DNA of 64,000 nt from Fagopyrum homotropicum. Taxonomy: Eukaryota > Streptophyta > Magnoliopsida > Caryophyllales > Polygonaceae. The translations under genes were made by a program, and so were the position numbers. The stretch is taken from the NCBI GenBank assembly GCA_033239125.1, contig BSWB01000008.1, positions 2,076,001 through 2,140,000 on the forward strand, in the 5' to 3' direction. Within the stretch, counting starts at the first letter, position 1; every line of letters starts with the position of its first letter. The notes beneath the pieces are model-generated. The model had not been told where the DNA came from. It ran no database searches and saw only the letters and a program-made list of their open reading frames with translations. This document shows positions 1-11,416 of this stretch, in pieces.

Positions 1-300
1 GTCGATGCCTAGATCGAATAGTGTGTACACCCACGAATATATTTTACTTGGTACATGTCGGGGTGAAAATAGATATATCATTAGTGACAACCCATTAAGG
101 ATTAGGCGGATAGAAAAGTAGAAAAGGAAGGGAAAATAAGAGTATTGTCCTTGAGTGGCATAAGAAACTTGGAAGGGGTAAGACCCAATGTCAAATGATG
201 TAGTAATTTGGTGGTAGAGAAGATTACAATGTGATATGGAGGTTCTAAGGAGACTTTGTGACACATATACAACATAAGGTTCCCAAAACTATCGACAAAG
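1..300. other. Unassigned AT-rich plant DNA
   Basis: No open frame resembling a known protein and no clear repeat structure is visible. It leads into a tandem duplication and is probably transposon-derived, but I cannot assign it. Confidence 0.4.
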
Positions 301-546
301 GTGGAACTGGTGAAGATGTGGGTGTCTCAACCAATTGGCAAAAAGGCTCGTTCAAGGGGTGATGAAGAACATCCTTGGGGGTGGGACTTGAACCAAAGCC
401 TTAGGCAAGACCAACACAAAAGAGGTGGAACTGGTGAATATACGAGTGTCTCAACCTGTTGACAAGGAGGCTCATTTAGAAGGGTGATGAAGAACGTCCT
501 CGGTAACGGGACTTGAACCAATGCCTTAGGCAAGGATAACACAACA
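301..546. repeat. Two-copy tandem duplication, period about 124 bp
   Basis: A block beginning GTGGAACTGGTGAA at 301 recurs at 425 in the same order. Both copies carry the marks GTGTCTCAACC, GATGAAGAAC and GGGACTTGAACCAA. The copies differ by scattered substitutions. The short open frames across it are not homologous to any protein I recognise. Confidence 0.8.
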
Positions 547-599
547 TCCAATTAGGGAAGTGAGGTTGGAGTGGACATCTTGATCAGTGTATCTCCTGC

Positions 600-1640
600 C
601 ACTTTGGTCCATGAGAAGGCACATCATTGATGATCCTAAAACCTATCCACAAGGATGACGAGGTTAGTTGTAGTACATCGAGTGTCGGGTTCACAAGAAC
701 TACATTTGTATTGGTTAAGACAATAAACAAATATATGAAGATAACGGGAGAAAAGATGGGTAAATATATGGTTGTAGGAATCACTCATTAAGAAAACAGA
801 ACAGCTTGGTTTCATAAACAACAAGATGCATGAGATATTTCTTTAGAGGTGAGAGATCTAAAGAAGCGAGTATCCCCACTATAATGAAATCAATATGAAA
901 TCACGTATATGAATAACAAGGACTTCAATAATCAAATATGTGGGTAACCATCTTAAAATAGCCTTTGTCATAGACAAACAAAGACCGCGTTAACCAAGTT
1001 GATTGTCCTCTAAGCCGGCAATTGTGTCAAGTATATAGGAAAAATCGTTAAGAACTTAGAAATCCAGAAAAGACCAAGAAAATCTTCACTTCTGGCGATC
1101 AACAAGAAAAGATACTAAGACCGTAACTTTCGATAGTTAGAAGTCCTCGAGGTAAAGATAAAGAGCTACTCTCATAACCAAGTTCTTACAATTCTTTCCA
1201 ATAAAAACAGTCTGCTTCTGGCGGTAAACCAATTTTATCTAAAACTTTTTATAAACACAACATCTTTCAAAGGTAAAAAAAAAAAAAAGTAGAAATAAAC
1301 ACAATTATAAGAAACATATACTTGTTGATATATTCATTCAACTACTCACATACACGGTCACAATCCCTCCATCATATGATTCAACAAACCCCTTAGATCA
1401 AAAAGACTTAGCCGGACATGGATCGATGAGAGAAATCAGATTAAAAGAATAGTCTTTCCATATGAATAAAACTCAAAGAATAAAACAATAATACGGCAAA
1501 TAAAAGTTAACCATAACTAGGGGGATTCCCGAATCCAAAGTTTGGATGTCTCTCCTAAAAGTTTGAAAACGAGAAATATATAGAAGGAATCCCGGGCCAA
1601 AATACGCAAAAAAGTGACGAGGGACCATCCCCAAAAACCC
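600..1640 (+). repeat. Dispersed repeat family, copy A
   Basis: This block aligns collinearly by eye with 29070-30080 (copy B) and 31571-32500 (copy C). Shared landmarks in order are GATGATCCTAAAA, the string CGAGTGTCG followed by TTCAC, CACTATAATGAA, a GACAAACAAAGAC stretch, AATTGTGTCAAGTAT, CTTCACTT, and TTAGCCGGACATG. It has no coding capacity. The string resembles LTR or leader sequence of plant LTR elements, but the class is not established here. Confidence 0.7.
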
Positions 1641-2130
1641 CTACAACACAAGGAGCAATCACTAGATCAAGGGCAAGAGCAATCAAGGAGAAAAAGTCTA
1701 AATATCACATACAAGTCCTATCATTGAAGGATCAATCACTAGATCAAAAGCAAGAGCCATTTAATAGGAGGTTTCTAGCTTGTTGGTGTCCTTAGTCACT
1801 AAGGAGACCATTGGTGATTTTTTTTGTATCTAAGTCTTCCTTAGTCACATTAATGACAATTCCAGCCAAGGAGGAAGTAGAGGAGATGTCATGCATGCCA
1901 TGCACGTGAGGAGTTGATGGAGAGCAAGGATTGAAGCTTTGGAGCTTCTAATTTATTTTATGATACCTTTTATTACCTTTAAGCTCTAGACATTCTAAAA
2001 GTATCTTTTATTCTTTTTTTTAGGATTATTTTTATTCTCTTAGATGGAGGCTTTTAAGGCTATAAAAGGCCTTCCCCCTACACGTTTTAGGTTAGATTAT
2101 TTTTGTTCGCTCCAAACGGTGTGTGCAAGC
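1641..2130 (+). other. Possible U3 part of an LTR with TATA box
   Basis: The stretch ends in GGCTATAAAAGGCC (TATA core at 2061-2067) followed by a pyrimidine-rich leader. This is the usual look of a plant LTR promoter. A PBS-like string lies downstream at about 4369. The DNA between them (2130-3895) appears to be a later insertion, so the LTR would be split. No terminal TG/CA pair or target duplication could be fixed. Confidence 0.35.
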
Positions 2131-3895
2131 TTTAAATTTATACCCTAGACGTAAGCTTAAAACAAGGATGCGAACCCGCAGTGTACGGGTTAATCGTAGT
2201 AAAAAGCAAGGAATTCCAGGGGTCGATCATAGGGACTTAGTGAAACAAAGTCCAATTACGGTATGCTTAAGCAATCACTAACCACAAGTAATTAAAACAA
2301 TCAAAGATGAATAAGAAGTCAATAAAGGAAACATGCAATTCTAGGGATTAAAGCATCTAGTTGTGGTTCCAACTCAAGATCTAAAGATAAGCGGACAAAG
2401 CTGAGGTTTTTGCATGGGGAAGGTATTACTAAAGTGGAGTAGATCACCGGGTAAGTCTCACTACACACTAATCCTAAACCGTAACTCCTATTACCGGGTA
2501 AGTCTCAAGGAATCAAGATAAAGAACTATAATCTCAAACTAACACACCATCTAAGGGAATAGAATCAACCTTTACCGGGTAAGTCTCAGGCTAACTCACA
2601 AAGATGGGATGAAAGCACACTCAAACCCCAATAAAGGATAAACCTTTATTATCTATACTTATGATCGTTGATAAACAAACTAAGGAATTACCGGGTAAGT
2701 CTCATCCTAGGCTTGCATTGAACCAGGAAAGGTGTAATAAGAATAGGATTTGGGAAACTCTAACACTTAACTCTCAGTATCGGATCAGATAAGTCACCTC
2801 GGTCAGACGAATTCCACCCCGGCCGAGATGTTCATCGACTGAACGAGATACTTAGGGTTAAGGTTAAAGACTCAAACTTTCAAGGTCCTACTGGAATCTA
2901 AGATTATTCTATCATTGTTTTTCCCACAACCTTCAGCCAATCACCCTAGAATCACACAAAGAGATTAGCCACTCATCATCATGAAAGTATTAATCAAGTA
3001 TATGGGAAGAAGGTGAATATTTGAACAAGAAGAATTTAATGAAAAGACTTCAATAACTGAATCAAATATCACAACAAAAGCGTTCCTTGGATAGAAATCC
3101 AACAAGGCAAGACAACAAGGAAGAGAATCTAAGGTGATCTTACAAGAAAACCTTCAAAAAGCTATAAAAGCTACAATCTTCCTTCTTCAACCTTCAAAAA
3201 GGTTCTTCAAATCTCCCAACTAGAGTATGGCTGCAGCGGTGTATAAACCCTAATCGGTGGTATAGCATGATGTTGGATTTGTGGAAATCCGACCCTTTTT
3301 ATAGGAAAATAACTCTCCAAAGATAAGATATCATAGAAAGATCTCTTATCATAAAAATAGGTAAAATATAAGATCTAGTATATCTTCTTCCTTCCAGGAG
3401 CCAAGCCCAAACATATAAGATCTCTTTCCAAAGATAAAAGATCTCAGCCAAGAATAAAATATTCTCGCCGCGTCCTAGGTGTTCGCCTCGGTCGAGTCGA
3501 CTTCTCTGGATCACCTCGGTCGAGGTGAATCTATGATCAACCGAGGTGAGTCACAACTGAATGTGAAATCTCTCAAATCTGGTCCAAAGTGAATCTCGAA
3601 TCCATGGCTATGCTTCCTGGATGGTTCCTTATGTTCCTGAATGTAGCTCCAATGACTCCATAGCTCCTTTTGCTCCTTTTCGATGCAAAACGTGCCATTT
3701 TACCTACGATTACAATAAAACTAGGTGTAGACCTCGATTCCCGCAAAGGTAGATGAAATGGTAATATAATCACATATTATACATACAAACATGCAGATTA
3801 TGAAAGATAAAACGTCCAAACAAATCTCAAAATATAGACTATAATTCATGCTATCAATTTTGAACCAAATTTGATGAGACTCGAAGCTTTGCTTA
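2130..3895. repeat. Unclassified inserted repeat with an interspersed 15-mer
   Basis: This is non-coding. It begins with a motif set (GTGTACGGGTTAATCGTAG, then GGGGTCGATCATAGGGACTT) analogous to the start of dispersed copies A-C, but it is not the same sequence. Inside are four identical copies of ACCGGGTAAGTCTCA (2446, 2493, 2574, 2690). A cluster of CCTCGGTCGAG strings lies at 3486-3545. The short open frames inside have no recognisable homology. Confidence 0.45.
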
Positions 3896-4735
3896 TGAGG
3901 TTTTTGTTTTATCATTCCAATTCAATAAAAAAAAGTCTTTGATTGAATCATTGCGAGTCCTTGCTAGGTTGTACTTTTGTGTGTTAATCTCCTTAGAGAT
4001 TGGTGCTCCTAGTCGATTCTAGTCCCTCCTTGTGCTTGTCTCAATTTGAAGACTTGTGTAAGGTTGAAGAAAGAAGGGTTAAGGTAATTCATTGCTTGGG
4101 TTTGGATCCAATCGAGCAAGGTTCTAGTAAGTATATCTTGATTCTTCTAGACCTATATTTCATCAATTTATCCATTCCATATTCATATCTAATTTTGCCA
4201 TCCACCATCACTATATCTCGCCCTTCTCTTTCTTTTATTTTCGTGAAATATTGCTACTTGTCCTTATTGATCTCAGCCAAGATTCAACATTGAGATTTCC
4301 AATTTGAGGGAATTTGTGGACTTCTAATCTAGATCCGTCATTGCGACCTCAACCCGCATCAAAGTGGTATCAGTGCTTGTCGATTAAAGTCCAACTCACC
4401 AACACATCAATGGTTTGAGTATTTTATTTTGTCTTCTTTCAATCTTGTCAAAATTGAGTCTTTTGTTTCAATTTTCTCACCATCTTTTGGATCCACGCCT
4501 CAACAATAAAAGATCTCTTCTTTTATTTCATTCTACTTTCATACCACATTTTATACCATCCAAAGTTTTAGTGAAGCTAGTAAAGCAAGAGTTGTTGCAA
4601 TCCAAGTGTGAAAATATCAAGAAGGCAACAAGAAAGGAAGTTTCCCTCATCCCCCAACCAGCTGATTCCATAACCAAAACACTTACCTTTCGTCAATTTC
4701 GCCCCCTAGTCGAAATCTCGGGCCGATAAGTTATC
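3896..4735 (+). pseudogene. Possible LTR end, PBS-like site and copia-like pol C-terminal remnant
   Basis: At 4369 the string TGGTATCAGTGC differs by one base from the usual plant primer site complementary to initiator-Met tRNA (TGGTATCAGAGC). This suggests an LTR end nearby. Downstream, a frame ending at 4729 reads LIPQPADSITKTLTFRQF. That resembles the extreme C-terminus (RNase H tail) of Ty1/copia polyproteins, where 'ADxxTKxL...F' is typical. Nearly all of gag and pol is missing. The call rests on short motifs. Confidence 0.35.
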
Positions 4736-6605
4736 AACCTCTTCTTGGATGGATCTTGATCTTGATCTAGTGATAGATTCTTGAAGATGATGTAGACTCC
4801 CTTTCCTTCAATGCCCTAGTTCTAGTGATGGATCCTTGTATATGAGCTGTTGGGGATGCTCCCTTATCAATGAAGTTTGCTAGAGCTAGAAATAGGATTG
4901 AGAAATTGTTTGGGTTCCTTAAAGGAAGATGGGGAATACTTAGAAACCCTTAATTTTTTCAATCAAAACCCAAGGTCGTATTGTTTTAACTTGCTGTTTG
5001 CTGCATAATCTAATAAAAAAAACTCATGCCTAATGAACATTTGGAGGAGGTAGATGAATTCAATTTTGATTCTAATTTTGAATTTGATTCCGATGATGAC
5101 GGTAACGATGAACATGAAGATATACAATGAGGAAGACTACAACATGTAGAATACATCACACACTAAGCCTTTAGATGGTTGGACTAGTTATAGAAATTCA
5201 TTAGCACAAGAAATGTTTAATGCTTGGAGATCTAAATAGATTAGATAGTTAATGACAACTTATAGTTTAAATTCTTGTAATATCGTTCTCTTGTTTTAAG
5301 AAAAATGGTCTTCGATTAAGAATTAATAAATGAACAATCTAATCAGAAGTTTCTTCTTGAACTGCATATTTTTCTGAATTCTATTTTGAGAAGTTGATAT
5401 GAATGACCCAATTTCTATTAATTGAAGTGCTTATTCATAGTTAAGAATTGGTAAATGCGCAGAAGTGGTTAATGCACAATCTCCTTCCGTAACCAAACAT
5501 TGAGGTTAATGAATCCATTCCGTTGTGCATTGGAAGAGTATATGAATGGAAGAGAGGCTTCAGTCCGCTGAATGAAATGGGAATTTTTTGACGGGGTAAC
5601 GAATTGGGTTAATCATTTCATATATCTAACGAAACACAACCTATAAAATAGCCCCGGAAACAAACCATTCCTACAACTTTTTTCACAAACCAAACAAACC
5701 CTTAATTATAATAGTAAATATGACTTTTAGATAAGAAGAACAGACGCATTAATTGATGGAGGAAGGAGGCCCCACAAAGAAGAGAAGATGAAGCATGGTA
5801 GCTGGCAGATAAGTGACGTTAAAACCTCCACGCTGCACTTGCTTCCAATTTCATCTTCTTTATCCCAAGCCCAATCTCCCAACAGTTGATTTGAAGTTGA
5901 AACATATGAATCGCACAATAGTATATCTTGGAGTTGTATGATGAACTACTCTAAGATTTCGGCTTGTGCGTAAATTGATTCAATCCTACTGGTTTTTGTG
6001 TCTTCTTCTATGCTCAGGCTATGGAGATGTACCTCTTGTCACAGTAGGATCACATTTTTCTTCTGTTGCCAGAAACCAATTATCTAAATGATTTGTTATT
6101 TTGTTTTTCCGCTGATGCGCGTCTAAAAGGTTGATTCGCCTTCAAATCCTACTTTGTAGATGCAGCTGGTGATGTTTTCATAAATGATTTCAGAAGTTAT
6201 TGTCTTTGAGCTTGCTGAGATCAAACATTTCTCGTTCATTCATTCATCATCTTCTTCTTCAAAAGTTACTGTCTTTGAGCAAAGCTATATATATATATGC
6301 TTGTCTGTCTCTAGCAATTACAAGAAGATGTCTGTAATACAATTTGTTGAAGCTGGGCAACAAGGCCTCTCTCTCTCTCTCTTTCGGGGAAGATCTGCAC
6401 TGTAACAACTAACAAGGGCAGACGGCTGAACCGGATGGGTCGGTCAGACGGTTCGGTTTTATTATTATTAAATCACTTGTCTACTATTACGATGTACACA
6501 CCCGGTTTTCCGATATCTATTTCCGACCCAATCTAATATCCTGCTTCCAGAACAAGAATATTCTTCTCGCTAATGCACTAAATTCAATTATTAATATACA
6601 ACTTC
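4736..6605. other. Intergenic stretch with no supported gene
   Basis: There are only short open frames and none matches a known family. A CT-rich microsatellite lies at about 6368-6382 and a short (AT)n run near 6288. The part at 5900-6400 has exon-like composition, but no coherent protein can be read through it. Confidence 0.4.

Positions 6606-6606
<1 letters not shown>

Positions 6607-6645
<39 letters not shown>
6607..6645. repeat. (TAA)n microsatellite
   Basis: About 13 uninterrupted units of ATA/AAT abut the outer end of the left inverted-repeat arm. A similar but shorter TAATAATAAT string abuts the outer end of the right arm near 10550. Confidence 0.9.
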
Positions 6646-6649
<4 letters not shown>

Positions 6650-6965
6650 GAAGAGGAGAAAAAATAACCAATAATATCGAGATATGAATCAAACATAATA
6701 CAAACTTTAAAAATTACTAGTTGGTATACAAAGTGTTTCACATTAAATCAATTTTGATTAGAGTTGAAATTATGGCCAATTTTATTATAAAATTTCCCAT
6801 ACCTTTTTAAATCACATAAAATTACCCCTATATTATATTTTCTTTTAAAAACACACATATTATTATTTTTTATATCTAATGAGTTATATAATAAAGGTTA
6901 GTTATCGCTTTCTTCTTAAATATTTTAGGTCATTTATTTTAATAGATTTAACTATAAGAATGATT
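6646..6965 (+). repeat. Left arm of a long inverted repeat (MITE/foldback-like)
   Basis: Read forward, this arm matches the reverse complement of 10262-10550. Shared marks are ACTAGTTGGTATA, AAATCAATTTTGAT, CCCCTATATT, CACATATTATT/CCCATATTATT and GTTATCNCTTT. The arms diverge by many substitutions and small indels, so the element is old. No transposase frame is visible, and a non-autonomous DNA element is the simplest reading. The interior holds 6966-7287 plus a later LTR insertion. Confidence 0.7.
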
Positions 6966-7287
6966 GAGAAGTTTTAAAACTTTAAAAATAAAACTTTGAC
7001 TCATACTTGGTGACATTCCGACAAAATTTTGGTATAAATATAAGATTGATTTTTGAATTTTTAAAATTTAAACATAAAATGTAGATTTTCCCCACAAATA
7101 GTTAAATATATTAATTATAAATTTCAAATTACACAAATTTCTAAATAAGTAATATATTCTTTCATTAAGTTTTACCTACAAACATGAATTATTCCCTCAA
7201 ACTACCCATAAAACAATAATGACACCAACATGGTTATATTAACTAAAACTTTATTTTAAAACTTCTTAATTTTTTGAATGAATAAAC
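6966..7287. other. AT-rich interior of the inverted-repeat element
   Basis: No coding frame. The last five bases, TAAAC (7283-7287), are the left copy of the target duplication for the adjoining solo LTR. Confidence 0.55.
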
Positions 7288-7390
7288 TGTAATATCCGGA
7301 ATTTTTATTCCATTTAATTCCGAATCAAATCGGACTTCGAGCCGTTGACGGTTTCCCATTCTATGTAGTATTTCTTTCTTCACAAATTTT

Positions 7391-7603
7391 ATCATTTTAT
7401 GTAAAATTTAATTCACATAAAATGATAGAATTATATCAAACCCTAATTCTTATAATTATTTATTATTTTATGTAGAATTTAATTCACGTAAAATGATAGA
7501 ATTATATCAAACCCTAATTCTTATAATTATTTATCATTTTATGTAGAATTTAATTCACATAAAATGATAGGAATATATCAAATCCTAATTCTTATAATTA
7601 ATT
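7391..7603. repeat. Three-copy 71-bp tandem repeat with internal palindrome
   Basis: Copies start at 7391, 7462 and 7533. The first and third each contain 12-bp arms ATCATTTTATGT and ACATAAAATGAT around a 12-nt loop, so each could form a hairpin. The repeat lies inside the U3 side of the solo LTR. Confidence 0.85.
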
Positions 7604-7616
7604 CTTAACGACGACT

Positions 7617-7700
7617 TGAGACAAGATCATGACAAGGCTGAGACGAGAGCATGTCAAAGCTGAGACGAGATCACGACAAGGCTGAGACGAGACCATGACA
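7617..7700. repeat. 22-bp tandem repeat
   Basis: About three to four degenerate copies of a GACAAGGCTGAGACGAGA-containing unit lie immediately after the 71-bp repeat, inside the solo LTR. Confidence 0.8.
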
Positions 7701-10261
7701 CGTTTTGACAAGGCTGTGACAAGGCAACGACAACCTCATTCACTCTTTCAGCCCACTTTCTGCTACTTAGTTTCAGCCCAGTTTTCTAGCCCTGCTCCAG
7801 CCCAACTTGTCCTCGCAGCTGCACAGGCCCAGAAGCACTTCGAGCCCAGCCTCCGCTTCCTCCCTTGTGCAGGCCCAGCCTTGCTGCGTTTCACTCCAGC
7901 CCAACTGGAAGAGCAGCAACGCCAACAACAATGGACGCTTCAAGTCCCGTAACTCCTCCTAAAATCACGCTGCACACCTTCCGCCAAGGATTTGAAACAA
8001 CCATCGTCACAAACAGGAGGACGTGGGACTGCCAGCGCCTTCAGATCTCCCTCCTGCACACATACACGATTGCAAAAGATGCAGCAGCACCCTCTCCTCG
8101 TTTCTATTGAGCCAGCAGTGCAGGCGTGCCCTCCTCCCCTCCTCCTTCGCTACACCTGTTCGGAATGATCCAGCCACGTACAAGAATCAGGACTCCCCTC
8201 TTCTGCAAACTATAGACTGGCGACTTCTGAAGACTATGGCTGCTCTTTTTCCTGGAGCACTCAAACCCGAGTGAGCTGGAAGCCTTGGTTCTCCATCTGC
8301 GTTTATACTAATCACCGGAACTCACATACTCCTTCTTCTCTATGCCGAATGGATACTTAACTCGACTGCACCACGTGATCCACACCCCGCTGTCCCTAAG
8401 CCACTGCTGTTGAGCCAAAGCAGCCCAGCCTGCACTGCTTATGCTCCTGTCACGAACTGCACCACAGCAACAGCAACAACAAGCACACTGTCACGAAAAA
8501 CAGCCAGCTTGATGACCAGATTTAGGTATGCTAAACTCATTATTTTTGGCTGGTTTTCGGATATGTCATAGACGGTATTGCAGAGTAAAGCATACTAAAA
8601 TTTTAGAGGAATCAGAGTTACGGTTTGAGAGTTATTGTGTTTTGTATATATGTGCTGAGTGTTAGGGAAAACAGCAAGTGATGCTGTTTTGTGAGATGGT
8701 TTTGAATAAGCTCTTGATCTCCGTTGGGCTTGAATTTTGGATATGATATAGTTTACATATTGTTGTAGAACATATTAAAATTTGAGAGGCATCCAGCGAG
8801 TGGTTTGGGATTTATGATTTTTCCAAGATTGAGTCGTAAGCAGTTGTTCTGTTGTGCTGAAATTCGGTTTTGTGAGATAGTTTTAAATAGGATTTTGATC
8901 TCCTTTGCGGCTAAATTTTGGATATATTATAGATAAGATTTTACGGTAGAACATATCAAAATTTGGGATAAATCCAGCGAGTAGTTTAGAAGTTATGATT
9001 TTTTCAAAGTTAAGACAATGTGCTACTTGTTAAGTGTTGTACCCAACTTTAGAAATTTTTGTAGAAGCGATGCTTTAACAGTTTTAAAAAATTCTTTCTC
9101 CTACGAGTATATAGGTTATCATAGATGACCTAGGGAATTATTTCGGAATTTTTGTAAGATTATTCGAATTTTATATTTGAAGCTGTAGTTGGACTTTAGT
9201 GACTTTTCGGGAAATAGAAAATGGGTAGTTTTTCTAGTTGTTACCTAAAATCATCCTAGGTAGTAGAATATGGTTAGTTAGCCTCAAATTATAATTTAAG
9301 TACATATTCCGAGTTTTTGGAAATTCCGGGACCAAGGGTAAAATAGTCATTTTACCATAAATTGGTATTGTATTAAATTATGTTCTAATAGGACCTACTA
9401 CCTTAGAAGTCTTAGACTTCTAATTACCAAGAAAGTGTGCTGACACACTTGCCTCCTTTGACAGGCAACCGAGTTATACAGTTACAGATTGAGTTGTGAT
9501 TAAGAGAGTCGAGATTTGATTCAGGTAAGTCCACGGACTTACTTAGCTGGCTTTCTTGTATGAGTGTAATGTGTATGAGTGGTGTTTGCTAGTTATGATA
9601 AACAACGAAACCGGATTAGGCCGACTTTATTATTTACGTAATTGACCCAAGTGTATGATAACGGGTCGGGACATCATCTGCCTAGCTCTTGCGAGAGTCT
9701 AGGAGGTTCCCTGCGACCAGCCCAGTCCGGTAGACGGTCAGATGCATTAGTACCATTCCGCGTTGGTAAACGGGGACAGGGGCGAGGTTTGGGAATCCCT
9801 CGTGTCACAAAATAAGTATCATTAGTAATAACCTATCACCTAACTAAAGATAATAAAAGGATTGAGTGTTGCATGTTGATTGTGTATGTTGTGTGTTTGT
9901 GCTTTTACCTTTATACTTATGCATAGAATGTTAGCTAACGGTTTTATACCGCTTGTAGATGTCTTGCAGGTTAAAACAGTTGTAGAGAGATCCGAAGGGA
10001 ATGGTCAGCCGGGTCGACGTACTTATTTAGTTGGGGACGGAATGTCTTTTGTTCTTCTTATGTGTCGTTTTGGTACCTTTGCTTTGTAAGGCTGATACAT
10101 ATTCTTCATGTATATATTGTTTAAAGTTTTCAAATGATTTAAATACTTTTGTGCCTTGTTGTAAGATCCAAGTTAAATTGTTGTCAAACTAAGGTCGGGA
10201 CCCATTGTGAGGTCCTAACCAGTAGCTCCCCGAGTTCTCAGAATTTGGGGTGTTACATAAA

Positions 10262-10550
10262 CTACCTTAAATATTAAACAATAAACATAAAGTGATAACC
10301 AACTTTTGTTACCTAATTCGTTAAGTATACAAAAATAATATGGGTTTTTTTGAAAGAAAATAAAATATAGGGGTCATTTTGTGTTTTTAAAAAATTATGA
10401 GCATTTTTTATAATAATATTTGTCTAGATTTTTACCCCGTATCAAAATTGATTTGATGTAATATAATTTATATACCAACTAGTGATTTTCAAAATTTTTA
10501 TTAATTTTGATTTATACCTGATAGGTATTATTTTTGTTCATTTTTCCTAA
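10262..10550 (-). repeat. Right arm of the long inverted repeat
   Basis: This is the partner of 6646-6965 in reverse complement, for example ATACCAACTAGTGA and ATCAAAATTGATTTGATGTAAT. Its outer end runs into TAATAATAAT. Together with the left arm it would form a hairpin-capable element into which the solo LTR was inserted. Confidence 0.7.
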
Positions 10551-10556
10551 TAATAA

Positions 10557-11110
10557 TAATCTATATAACTTACTAAAACAAAGGACACTAATGTCACGTG
10601 TCAATCAATGAGGGATCCCACCTCAGCATTTTTGTAAAATATTTACTGAAATGTCACTCCTAAAAAATTTATGATAGATTACTAAATTTTCATTCTTAAA
10701 AAATAGATGCGAATTACTAAATAAATATTAAAGATTATCAGGCACAAATAATTAAGAATATTTAAAAAAAATTGAGGCTTCTTTTATGTTTTTAAAAAAT
10801 TTGTTTAAAAGATAGCCAAAATCTTTGATTATTTTGTAAAAAAAAAAATCCAAGCTCCACATTTTTATCGGATTAAATCTTTTACTAAATCTCGAATTAA
10901 GCCAATAATTTTTTTTTACTAAACCTTAATTATTTTGTAAAATATGAATTTTGTTATCACACATCGGTTATCAAAGAAGGATGACACTTTGACAACATGT
11001 ATAAATAGACCTAGAAGGTTTGAATATTATACAAATCATACATTTTTGGACCTTTTGGTCAGAATCAAGTATAATACTTATTCATACCGGATTAGTATTT
11101 GTATGTAGAT
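10557..11110. other. Possible Helitron-like 5' end and promoter-like AT-rich DNA
   Basis: The start TCTATATAACTTACTAAAAC followed within 40 bases by GTCACGTGTCA resembles the 5' ends of plant Helitrons. No CTRR-hairpin 3' end was identified. TATAAATAG at about 11001 looks like a TATA box, with no gene behind it. Confidence 0.25.
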
Positions 11111-11416
11111 TGTTGTGACCTACTAATTCGTAGGTCATTTTAACATAATAATTTTTTGGTCGTTTTGATCTAATGATTTTTGGGTTGTTTTGATCTAATG
11201 ATTTTTGGGTCGTTTTGACCTACGGATTTTTAGGTCATTGTAACCTACTGATTTGTGGGTCGTTGTGACCTATGAATTTGTGGGTCGTTGTGACTTATGA
11301 ATTTGTGGGTCGTTGTGACCTATTGATTCGTGGGTCGTTGTGACCTATTAATTTGTGGGTCGTTGTGACCTATGAATTTGTGGGTCGTTGTGACCTATGA
11401 ATTTGTGGGTCATTGT
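11111..11416. repeat. 25-bp minisatellite, about 12 units
   Basis: The units carry the core GGTCGTTGTGACCTAT. The left units are more diverged and the right ones nearly identical. The array stops abruptly at the TG of the E1 LTR at 11417, and no repeat units are found on the far side of E1. Confidence 0.9.

Larger units (their letters stand above)
7288..10257 (+). mobile_element. Solo LTR, 2,970 bp, with TAAAC target duplication
   Basis: It starts TGTAATATCC and ends GGGGTGTTACA. The flanking 5-bp direct repeats TAAAC (7283-7287 and 10258-10262) are identical, as expected for an integrase-made insertion followed by LTR-LTR recombination. Its 3' part (about 9480-10257) is homologous to the reverse complement of 11417-12250, the LTR of element E1. 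Shared marks are TCAGGTAAGTCC, CCCAAGTGTAT, CTTGCAGGTT/TCTACAGGTT and GCCTTGTTGTAAGATCCA. It therefore belongs to a related Ty3/gypsy family in plus orientation. The GC-richer stretch 7740-8520 contains overlapping open frames with no recognised homology, and I treat them as chance. Confidence 0.88.

Noticed and set aside
7695..8274. Three overlapping plus-strand open frames in GC-richer DNA
   Set aside because: They lie within the solo LTR, overlap each other in different registers, and match no family. Length is explained by reduced stop frequency in GC-rich sequence.
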